Part shown: positions 1-5,974 of the stretch, one piece after another
Layout: each line of letters begins with the position of its first letter
How positions within the stretch are numbered: position 1 is the first letter of the stretch
From: Caryophanales bacterium UBA6879
GTDB taxonomy: Bacteria; Bacillota_I; Bacilli_A; RFN20; CAG-288
Reading direction: 5' to 3'
Length of the DNA: 7,026 nt
Assembly: GCA_002449135.1 (NCBI GenBank)
Contig: DKCH01000038.1
Span: 1-7,026 of the forward strand
Program-made: the position numbers and the translations under genes
The notes under the pieces: generated by a model
The model's database searches: none
What the model was told of the DNA's origin: nothing
What the model saw: the letters and a program-made list of their open reading frames with translations, nothing else

Positions 1-1
1 T

Positions 2-1510
2 CCTACTTCTGCGCTTATTTCACCTTATTTAAATAAAAATGGTAAGTTTTCTAATACTATTTATAGAGTAGTTAATGATGATAAAGCATCTATTGGTGTA
101 GAAGAATTTAAATATACAAACTCTAGATATTCTTCTTTTTTACAAAGTAAATCAAGTAACTCTATTCAAATTTTTAAAGAGGGTAAAAATGATGATTTAG
201 TTCAAGTGGCTTTAAATGGTGAAAATAAAGTAGAAGAAATTAAAGCAAGTTCATATAAGTGGTCTACTATGCCATTTATGTATAAGTATATTGATAAAAA
301 TTTATTAAGAGAAACTAATAGTGGAACTTATCATTATTATGGTATTGATGTAGAGGAAGTTAGTCTTTCTATTAGTAAAGTTTCTTTACCTAGTGGTTTT
401 TATGTTAATTCTATTGATTTTAAAATAGAAGATAATAAATTAAGTAAAGTAATATTAATAACTAATAAATTGTTTGAGAATGATAAAGAAGTTTTTTATC
501 AAATTGAAGCAAATTTTGATTCATCTTCTACTGAAGTTAATCTTCCAACTCCTTTAAAAGAAAATGAAAACACATCTAAGATTTCTAATTTGTTAAATGA
601 ATTTAAAACTAGTAATTTTGAAATTATTTCAAATACAAGTTACAATTCAGCAAAAATAAAATATACTTCAGCTAGCAATATCTTTTTAAAAGAAAGCTAT
701 GATTATCAAAATAAGAAAACAATAAATGGGACTTATCTTACTAGTGAAAATAAATTACAAGATTTTGCTGGTACTGATTCTTTACAAATTCAAGGTAGAC
801 CTTATGAGGGAAAGATAACTGATAGTTATAAAATGGATGTTTCTCCTAACATCTTTGATTTTGATCAAGATGGAAATATTGTTTTAAGAGATAATATTGT
901 AAATTTAGATGAAGTTATGCTTCTTGGTTATTATTCTCAGATGTTGATTTCCAATACTTTTAAAATGAAAGTTGAAAATAATCATATTACTAAAATCATG
1001 TATGATTATGATTTACTAGGTGGTTATCAGGGAGAAGAAGAGTTAAGCATTAATTTTTCTAATTCAATTACGATTCCAAGTGATTTACAAAAAGAAATTA
1101 ATGAGTTACCTTTATGGGAAAAACCAACTACTTGGAAAGAAGAAAATGATGATATTTATCAAGCTTTATTAAAGTTTTATGATAATAATATAGAAGTGAT
1201 TAATTCTATTCCTTACTTTTATAGTGAAAATACAACAGGTAAATGGGGGAAATTTGAAGGCAGTACTAAAGAGTTTAATATTTTTAACTTTTTTGCTACT
1301 TTAGATGACTATGATAGTTTCTTAAATTTGTTTAAACAAAATGGTTTTACTGAATATACTCCAATAGAAGTAGAACCAGGACAAAATGATCCTAATTATA
1401 GAAGAGTTTATTTAAAGAAAGATAAAGTTTCTTTGAAATTAGAATTTTCTTTAGATAATGAATATGGTGATGATCCAGAGTATGAACTGGATATGTATTT
1501 TTACAAATAA
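2..1510 (+). CDS. Hypothetical protein, C-terminal part (5' end outside window)
   Basis: I do not recognise this protein. The frame is open from position 2, so the gene begins upstream; the visible part is 502 residues ending at TAA. A GTG at 206 is an internal Val codon, not a start: there is no ribosome binding site before it and coding continues upstream. The protein is rich in Asn, Ser, Lys, Tyr and acidic residues. It has no membrane segment in the visible part, which suits a surface or secreted protein or lipoprotein whose signal lies upstream (inference). Two stretches look like diverged copies of one beta-rich module (about residues 38-187 and 202-365), each ending in a strand pattern such as FKIEDNKLSKV / FKMKVENNHITKI and then VNLPTPLKE / ITIPSDLQKE. 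This recalls LolA/LppX-type lipoprotein folds, but only weakly. The last ~130 residues form a separate alpha/beta region. Residues 286-297 read DFDQDGNIVLRD, an EF-hand-like loop. It ends before a terminator and is not part of the downstream operon. Confidence 0.85.
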   Translation, partial: PTSALISPYLNKNGKFSNTIYRVVNDDKASIGVEEFKYTNSRYSSFLQSKSSNSIQIFKEGKNDDLVQVALNGENKVEEIKASSYKWSTMPFMYKYIDKNLLRETNSGTYHYYGIDVEEVSLSISKVSLPSGFYVNSIDFKIEDNKLSKVILITNKLFENDKEVFYQIEANFDSSSTEVNLPTPLKENENTSKISNLLNEFKTSNFEIISNTSYNSAKIKYTSASNIFLKESYDYQNKKTINGTYLTSENKLQDFAGTDSLQIQGRPYEGKITDSYKMDVSPNIFDFDQDGNIVLRDNIVNLDEVMLLGYYSQMLISNTFKMKVENNHITKIMYDYDLLGGYQGEEELSINFSNSITIPSDLQKEINELPLWEKPTTWKEENDDIYQALLKFYDNNIEVINSIPYFYSENTTGKWGKFEGSTKEFNIFNFFATLDDYDSFLNLFKQNGFTEYTPIEVEPGQNDPNYRRVYLKKDKVSLKLEFSLDNEYGDDPEYELDMYFYK

Positions 1511-1544
1511 AAGCTTTATAGATTAACTTATATTTATGTGATTT

Positions 1545-1583
1545 AAAGAAGATAATTGACTTTTGTGGTTATCTTCTTTTTAG
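1545..1583 (+). terminator. Intrinsic terminator after the hypothetical gene
   Basis: A perfect 11-bp stem (AAAGAAGATAA at 1545-1555 with TTATCTTCTTT at 1569-1579) encloses a 13-nt loop and runs into a short T-rich tail. The stem is AT-rich, as expected for this genome. The A-run on the 5' arm and T-run on the 3' arm could let it work in both directions. It separates the upstream gene from the efflux operon. Confidence 0.7.
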
Positions 1584-1596
1584 TTTAAAATTTTTC

Positions 1597-1625
1597 TTGA
1601 TATTTTATTAGACTGACTTTAAAAT
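1597..1625 (+). promoter_or_regulatory. Sigma-A-type promoter of the marR-ABC operon
   Basis: The -35 is TTGATA (1597-1602, 5/6 matches to TTGACA). The spacer is exactly 17 bp, and the -10 is TAAAAT (1620-1625, 5/6 matches to TATAAT). Transcription should start near 1631-1633, about 30 nt before the MarR start codon and inside the inverted repeat at 1629-1657. It lies between a terminator and the first gene of the operon, where a promoter is expected. Confidence 0.7.
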
Positions 1626-1628
1626 TAT

Positions 1629-1657
1629 CTCATAATGTGAATATTTCACATTGTGAG
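1629..1657. promoter_or_regulatory. Inverted repeat, probable MarR operator
   Basis: This is a 29-bp inverted repeat centred on 1643. The inner arms AATGTGAA (1634-1641) and TTCACATT (1645-1652) are perfect, with spacer TAT. The outer arms CTCA/TGAG (1629-1632, 1654-1657) also match, leaving a single T/G mismatch at 1633/1653. MarR dimers usually bind palindromes of about 16-20 bp near their own promoter. Here the repeat starts 3 bp after the -10, spans the predicted transcription start and ends within the ribosome binding site, so a bound dimer should block initiation. That the neighbouring MarR protein is the ligand is inferred from position. Confidence 0.7.
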
Positions 1658-1658
1658 G
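1653..1658 (+). promoter_or_regulatory. Ribosome binding site fixing the MarR start
   Basis: GTGAGG lies 5 nt before the ATG at 1664. No comparable site precedes the in-frame GTG at 1637, so the ATG is chosen. The site overlaps the right end of the inverted repeat. Confidence 0.6.
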
Positions 1659-1663
1659 TATTT

Positions 1664-2119
1664 ATGGATAAGAAGAAAACATTAAAACTTTTTGATGAAA
1701 CTACTGAAATGATGGCGCTAATACATAACACTAAGATTTCAAAAAATACTACTAACAAAGTTCATGGACAACCGATGATTATGTATGAAATTTATAAAAG
1801 TGGAGAAGATGGTATAGCACCAACTATTTTAGCTAAGAAACTAAAAGTAGGAAGTTCAAGAATCGCTAATGCTTTAAAAAAATTAGAAGAATATGGCTAT
1901 ATAAAAAGAGTTTCTTCTAAAGATGATCATCGTAAAACTAATGTTATTCTAACAAAAGATGGATTAAATCAAGTAAAAGAAGCTAGAGATGAGATGCTGA
2001 AAGATTTTAAAAAGATTTTAAAAAATATAGGTGAAGATAATTATATTAAGTATCTTTATTATTGTAAGCTTGTTTTGAAAGCATGTAGTGAAGTTTTTAA
2101 AAAGAAAGGAGACAAGTAG
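1664..2119 (+). CDS. MarR-family transcriptional regulator
   Basis: This 151-residue cytoplasmic protein is a normal length for MarR (about 140-160). A winged helix-turn-helix occupies about residues 35-100: the DNA-reading helices cover TILAKKLKVGSSRIANALKK (residues 54-73), then LEEYGYIKR, then the wing KDDHRKTNVILT (86-97) with the family's typical D-x-R and V-x-LT pattern. Flanking N- and C-terminal helices would form the dimer interface; the C-terminal one is rich in Lys. MarR proteins are usually ligand-responsive repressors that bind as dimers to palindromes. This gene is first in an operon with two ABC exporter genes and has a large inverted repeat over its transcription start, so self-regulated repression relieved by an exported compound is the likely role (inference). 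The stop is TAG, 3 bp before the next start. An extended start at GTG 1637 is disfavoured because it has no ribosome binding site and lies within the inverted repeat. Confidence 0.9.
   Translation: MDKKKTLKLFDETTEMMALIHNTKISKNTTNKVHGQPMIMYEIYKSGEDGIAPTILAKKLKVGSSRIANALKKLEEYGYIKRVSSKDDHRKTNVILTKDGLNQVKEARDEMLKDFKKILKNIGEDNYIKYLYYCKLVLKACSEVFKKKGDK
2105..2111 (+). promoter_or_regulatory. Ribosome binding site of the first ABC gene
   Basis: AAAGGAG lies inside the last codons of the MarR gene, 11 nt before the ATG at 2123, a slightly long but workable spacing. Ribosomes finishing the regulator would pass over it, so translation of the two genes may be coupled. Confidence 0.65.
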
Positions 2120-2122
2120 GAT

Positions 2123-4009
2123 ATGTTTAAACTGTATAAAAAATTTAGACCGATTGATTGGTTTTTTGTCGTACTTATTATTGGATTTACTATTTTACAA
2201 GTTTACTGCACAATGTGTTTAGTAGATTATGTAAAAGGTATTATTCAAGAGATTATGTATGTTAATTACAAAAACAATCCTAGTGATTTAGGGGAAATTT
2301 ATCAATTAATAGTGAAAGCTTTTAATGGAAGTTGGCCAGGTTGGGAAAAAGTTAAAGATTTGCTTGCAAATACCCCTAATTCTTCTTTTGATAGTAGCAT
2401 GATCGATCAAATTATAGAAGCTTCTACTGATAAAATATGGTGGAATGGCGGAATGATGATTTTAGTAGCTACTGGCTCTACTTTATGTCAGGTAATTACT
2501 GCAATTTTAGCAAGCGCTGTTACTGCTAATTTTGCTACTGAATTGAGACAAGAATTAAATGATAAGGTTTCTTCTTTTTCATTAGGTGAAATAAATAAAT
2601 TTTCAACTGCTAGTTTAATAACTCGTACTACTAATGATATTGAACAAGTACAGATGACTAATTTAATGATGATGAGAATGGTTTTTGCTGCTCCTGTTAC
2701 TGCTATTTGGGCTTTATGTAAGATTCAAGTTTCTTCTAGTCAATTAACTGTTTTAACTTCAATTGTTTTAGTTGTTTTAGTAATTTGCTTAATTACTATT
2801 ATTTTATTTGCTATGCCAACTTTTAAAAAGATGCAATCTTTTGTTGATAGGATTAATGGTCTTACTCAAGAGAATTTAACTGGTATTAGAGTTGTTAGAG
2901 CTTATAATGGTGAAAAATATCAGGAAACTAAGTTTGATAAGGCAAATAAGATTCTCACAAGAGCTCAAATTTTAACTGGTCAATTAACTGCTTTAATTAT
3001 GCCTTTAATGATGATTGCTCTTAATGGCCTAACTTTAGGTATTTACTGGCTAGGTGCTAAACTTTTAAATCAAGGGGAAATTACTTATCCCGCTATTGCC
3101 TCATTTTCAATGTTAGCTAGCCAAATTATTATGGCCTTTATGATGCTTATTATGATGTTTGTTATGTGGCCTAGAGCTTCTGTTTGTGCAAAAAGAATTT
3201 TAGATGTTTTGAATACTAAACCATCTATTGTTGATCCTCTTAATCCTAAAAAACCTATAACAAAAGGGGAAATTGAATTTGATAATGTCTCTTTTAGGTA
3301 TCCTGGTGCTGAAAATGATGTTGTTTCAAATCTTAATTTCAAGATTAATAAAGGTCAAACTTTGGCTTTTATTGGTGCAACTGGGTCTGGTAAATCTACT
3401 ATAGTTAATTTAATGACTAGACTTTATGATGCTACTAATGGTGAAGTAAAAGTTGATGGAGTAAATGTTAAGGATTTAACACAAAGAGATTTACGTTCTT
3501 TAATTGGATATGTTCCACAAAAGGGAAATTTATTTACTGGAACAATTAAAGATAATATTTCTTTTGGTAAACCAAATCTTAGTTTACAAGAATGTCAAGA
3601 AGCAGCTAAGATTGCCTGTGCTGATGAGTTTATTAGTCGAATGGATGAAGGATATGATTTTAATATTGCTCAAGGTGGTACTAATGTTTCCGGTGGACAA
3701 AGACAAAGACTTTGTATTGCTAGAGCTATTGCTATTAAGCCTGAGATTTTGATTTTTGATGATTCTTTTTCTGCTTTGGATTATAAAACAGATAAACAGC
3801 TTAGAGAAAATTTAAAAAAATCACAAAAAGATGCGACTAAGGTCATTGTAGCAACAAGAATCGGCACTATTATGGATGCTGACAAAATTGTTGTTTTAGC
3901 TGATGGAAAAATAGTAGGTTATGGTACTCATCAGGAATTGCTACATAATTGTAAAGCTTATCTTGATATTGCCTTATCTCAACTTTCAAAGGAGGAATTA
4001 GGTTTATGA
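2123..4009 (+). CDS. ABC exporter half-transporter, degenerate-NBD subunit
   Basis: This 628-residue fused membrane/ATPase protein is a multidrug-type (ABCB-like, type IV fold) half-transporter in the cytoplasmic membrane. Six membrane segments lie at about residues 12-34, 109-133, 184-201, 208-231, 286-313 and 324-349; the ATPase domain is about 383-620. Visible motifs are A-loop Tyr393, Walker A GATGSGKST (418-426), Q-loop Gln466, signature VSGGQ (522-526), Walker B ILIFD (542-546) and D-loop SALD (550-553). Two catalytic positions differ from consensus: residue 547 is Asp where the catalytic Glu is expected, and the switch His is Thr578. Together with an intact signature, this marks the degenerate-site subunit of a heterodimer. 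An unusually long loop of about 70 residues (38-108), rich in Trp, sits outside the membrane between segments 1 and 2. The gene starts 3 bp after the MarR gene; its TGA stop overlaps the next ATG. Partner: the protein encoded at 4006-5853. Substrate unknown; drug or peptide export is likely by family. Confidence 0.93.
   Translation: MFKLYKKFRPIDWFFVVLIIGFTILQVYCTMCLVDYVKGIIQEIMYVNYKNNPSDLGEIYQLIVKAFNGSWPGWEKVKDLLANTPNSSFDSSMIDQIIEASTDKIWWNGGMMILVATGSTLCQVITAILASAVTANFATELRQELNDKVSSFSLGEINKFSTASLITRTTNDIEQVQMTNLMMMRMVFAAPVTAIWALCKIQVSSSQLTVLTSIVLVVLVICLITIILFAMPTFKKMQSFVDRINGLTQENLTGIRVVRAYNGEKYQETKFDKANKILTRAQILTGQLTALIMPLMMIALNGLTLGIYWLGAKLLNQGEITYPAIASFSMLASQIIMAFMMLIMMFVMWPRASVCAKRILDVLNTKPSIVDPLNPKKPITKGEIEFDNVSFRYPGAENDVVSNLNFKINKGQTLAFIGATGSGKSTIVNLMTRLYDATNGEVKVDGVNVKDLTQRDLRSLIGYVPQKGNLFTGTIKDNISFGKPNLSLQECQEAAKIACADEFISRMDEGYDFNIAQGGTNVSGGQRQRLCIARAIAIKPEILIFDDSFSALDYKTDKQLRENLKKSQKDATKVIVATRIGTIMDADKIVVLADGKIVGYGTHQELLHNCKAYLDIALSQLSKEELGL
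3988..3995 (+). promoter_or_regulatory. Ribosome binding site of the second ABC gene
   Basis: AAAGGAGG, a near-perfect Shine-Dalgarno, lies 10 nt before the ATG at 4006 and inside the end of the preceding gene. With the 4-bp ATGA stop/start overlap (4006-4009), it suggests coupled translation of the two subunits in equal amounts. Confidence 0.75.
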
Positions 4010-5853
4010 GTGAAGAAGTAAAAAATAAAGCTCCTATGCGTGGAGGCCCAGGTGGGTTTGGTGCTGGTACTAAGCTTAAAAAAGGTGAATTTAAGAAAGC
4101 TTCTAAAAATATTTCTAAATCAATGAAGAAGTATTTACCTTCTTTAATAGTTGCTTTAATTTTAATTGTTATTAATGTTATATTGCAGGTTTTAGCCCCA
4201 CAATACTTAAAGAAATTAACTGATACTTTAACTGCGGGATCTAGTTCTTTAAATGTTGATTTAAATAAGATTAATGAATTATCGTTAATTTTATTAGTTA
4301 TGTATATTGTTATTGCTTTAGCTAACTATTTTTCAGCATTTATAATGACAACAATTACTCAACGTTATTCATCTTATTTAAGAACAGAAATTACAACAAA
4401 GATAAATAAAATTCCATTAAAATATTTTGATTCCCATTCTTTTGGTGATATCCTATCAAGACTTACTAATGATGTTGATACTATTGGTACTTCTTTACAA
4501 CAGTCTCTTAGTATGTTGGTTCAGTCTGTACTATTATTAATTACTGTTTTAATTGCTATGTTTGTTACTTCATGGCAAATGGCTTTGACTGCTTTAATTA
4601 CATTACCTTTAATGATGATTTTCTTATGTGTCATTTTAAAGTTTGCTTCTCCTTTGTTTAGAAGACGTTCTGAAAAAATTGGTGAAGTTAATAATATTGT
4701 TGAAGAAAATTTTTCTGGTCAATTAATTATTAAAGTATTTAATGCTGAAAAAAGAGTTACTGATGAGTTTAATAAGACTAATAAAGAATTAGGAAAGACA
4801 ATGTTTAATGCTCAAATTATGGGTGGTTTAATGATGCCTTTAATGTCTCTAATTTCTTATTTAGCTTATGCTGCAGTATTTATTGTAGGTGGTTTACTTC
4901 TTGCTGATGGTCATCAAGGTGTTACTTATGGCACTATTTCAGCTTTTACTATTTATATTAATTTATTTCAGTCACCACTTTCTCAAATTGCTCAAGCTAT
5001 GAATACTTTACAAATGGCTGCTGCTTCTTCTACTAGAGTTTATGATTTCTTGGCTCAAGAAGAAATTGTTTCTGATAGTAATATTAAGCCAGTATTTTTA
5101 GGAATAGATGGTAAAGAAAAAGTAGAAGGAAAAGTTGAATTTAGACATGTTAAATTTTCTTATCTTCCAGATAAAGAAATTATTCATGACTTTTCATGTG
5201 TAATTAATCCAGGAATGAAAGTAGCTATTGTTGGTCCTACTGGTGCTGGTAAAACTACAATGGTTAATTTACTAGAAAGATTTTATGATGTTAATTCTGG
5301 TGAAATTTTAATTGATAATATTGATACTAAAAAGATGCCAAGAAGTGAAATAAGAAATATCTTTGGTATGGTTTTACAAGATACTTGGGTTTTTAATGGA
5401 ACAATAAGAGAAAACTTAGTATATAATTCAAAAAATATAACAGAAGAACAAGTTCAAAACGTATTAAAAGAAGTTGGTTTAGAGCATTATGTAAAAAGTT
5501 TACCACAAGGATTAGAAACTATTTTAAGTGATAATTCATCAATCTCTAATGGTCAAAGACAACTAATTACTATTGCTAGAGCTATGTTAAAAAACGCCCC
5601 ATTAATGATCTTAGATGAAGCCACTAGTAATGTTGATACACGTACAGAAGAGGTTATTCAAGATGCAATGGATAAACTTACTAAAGGAAGAACATCTTTT
5701 GTTATTGCACATAGATTATCTACTATTAAAAACTCTGATTTAATTTTAGTAATGAAAGATGGAAATATTATTGAGCAAGGTACACATGAAGAATTGTTAA
5801 AAGCTAATGGTTTTTATGCTTCATTATATAATTCTCAATTTGCTTTTGAATAG
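4006..5853 (+). CDS. ABC exporter half-transporter, catalytic-NBD subunit
   Basis: This 615-residue partner subunit of the same exporter has a cytoplasmic, basic, Gly-rich tail (residues 1-43, with RGGPGGFGAG) common in this transporter group. Six membrane segments follow at about 44-66, 92-116, 165-188, 190-213, 274-301 and 310-330; the first external loop is short, unlike in its partner. The ATPase domain (about 376-612) shows A-loop Tyr386, Walker A GPTGAGKTT (410-418), Q-loop Gln458, Walker B LMILDE (533-538) with catalytic Glu538, D-loop SNVD (541-544) and switch His569. Its signature reads ISNGQ (513-517) rather than LSGGQ, with Asn515 replacing the first Gly. In a heterodimer this altered signature would face the partner's altered Walker B, giving one degenerate site, while Glu538/His569 pair with the partner's intact SGGQ as the working site. 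The start overlaps the upstream stop by 4 bp, and the stop is TAG. It is the last gene before a terminator. Subunits of this kind include TM288, LmrD and YheH/BmrD-type proteins; I assign no symbol. Confidence 0.94.
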   Translation: MSEEVKNKAPMRGGPGGFGAGTKLKKGEFKKASKNISKSMKKYLPSLIVALILIVINVILQVLAPQYLKKLTDTLTAGSSSLNVDLNKINELSLILLVMYIVIALANYFSAFIMTTITQRYSSYLRTEITTKINKIPLKYFDSHSFGDILSRLTNDVDTIGTSLQQSLSMLVQSVLLLITVLIAMFVTSWQMALTALITLPLMMIFLCVILKFASPLFRRRSEKIGEVNNIVEENFSGQLIIKVFNAEKRVTDEFNKTNKELGKTMFNAQIMGGLMMPLMSLISYLAYAAVFIVGGLLLADGHQGVTYGTISAFTIYINLFQSPLSQIAQAMNTLQMAAASSTRVYDFLAQEEIVSDSNIKPVFLGIDGKEKVEGKVEFRHVKFSYLPDKEIIHDFSCVINPGMKVAIVGPTGAGKTTMVNLLERFYDVNSGEILIDNIDTKKMPRSEIRNIFGMVLQDTWVFNGTIRENLVYNSKNITEEQVQNVLKEVGLEHYVKSLPQGLETILSDNSSISNGQRQLITIARAMLKNAPLMILDEATSNVDTRTEEVIQDAMDKLTKGRTSFVIAHRLSTIKNSDLILVMKDGNIIEQGTHEELLKANGFYASLYNSQFAFE

Positions 5854-5892
5854 AAACCTACTTGTGAATAATTTTATTATTTAGTGGTTTTT
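5854..5892 (+). terminator. Intrinsic terminator of the ABC operon
   Basis: Directly after the TAG stop, AAACC (5854-5858) pairs with GGTTT (5886-5890) and ACT (5860-5862) with AGT (5883-5885), leaving T5859 bulged. After a small internal loop, an AT-only upper stem forms (AATAAT 5867-5872 with ATTATT 5876-5881). The 3' side ends in TTTTT (5888-5892). The stem is interrupted and AT-rich, so efficiency may be moderate and some read-through into the MATE gene is possible. Confidence 0.55.
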
Positions 5893-5921
5893 ATGTATTA
5901 ATTTAAGCTTTTACAATAAAA

Positions 5922-5953
5922 ATATCTATTAATAGTAGATATCTTATTAATAG
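5922..5953 (+). repeat. Hairpin and 9-bp direct repeat upstream of the MATE gene
   Basis: ATATCTATT (5922-5930) can pair with AGTAGATAT-type bases at 5934-5942 (9 bp, one G-T pair, 3-nt loop). The 9-mer TATTAATAG, whose first eight bases are themselves palindromic, occurs at 5927-5935 and 5945-5953, 18 bp apart and just upstream of the predicted -10. A related TATTAAT lies at 5896-5902. It may be a regulator site, but AT-rich intergenic DNA gives such matches easily. Confidence 0.4.
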
Positions 5954-5965
5954 AAACTTTATAAT
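5936..5965 (+). promoter_or_regulatory. Probable promoter of the MATE gene
   Basis: A perfect -10 TATAAT (5960-5965) is preceded by a weak -35 TAGATA (5936-5941, 4/6 matches) at 18-bp spacing. Transcription would begin around 5971-5975, and the ATG is at 5975, so the message would have essentially no leader. There is no Shine-Dalgarno sequence in the region before the ATG, which agrees with leaderless translation. The weak -35 is the main doubt. Confidence 0.5.
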
Positions 5966-5974
5966 ATTTGATGT

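Noticed and set aside
206..208. GTG as the start of the first gene
   Set aside because: The frame stays open with coding-like composition to the left edge and no ribosome binding site precedes the GTG, so the gene is cut by the window edge rather than starting here.
1637..1639. GTG start adding nine residues to the MarR protein
   Set aside because: It has no ribosome binding site and lies inside the inverted repeat at or just after the predicted transcription start; the ATG at 1664 has GTGAGG 5 nt upstream and gives a typical MarR N-terminus.
3085..3342. 85-codon open frame on the minus strand
   Set aside because: It lies wholly within the first ABC gene, has no recognisable domain and no operon context; it is a chance frame opposite a strong coding region.
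3504..3752. 82-codon open frame on the plus strand
   Set aside because: It is an out-of-frame shadow inside the ATPase domain of the first ABC gene, where the true frame encodes the Q-loop and signature motifs.
3758..3859. Loss of catalytic Glu and His as a sign of a decaying pseudogene
   Set aside because: The frame is full length with all other motifs intact, and the partner carries the matching signature change, so this is the regular degenerate site of a heterodimer.
4007..4009. TGA read as Trp (Mycoplasma-type code)
   Set aside because: All visible Trp codons are TGG, no frame contains an internal TGA, and this TGA sits in a classic ATGA stop/start overlap.
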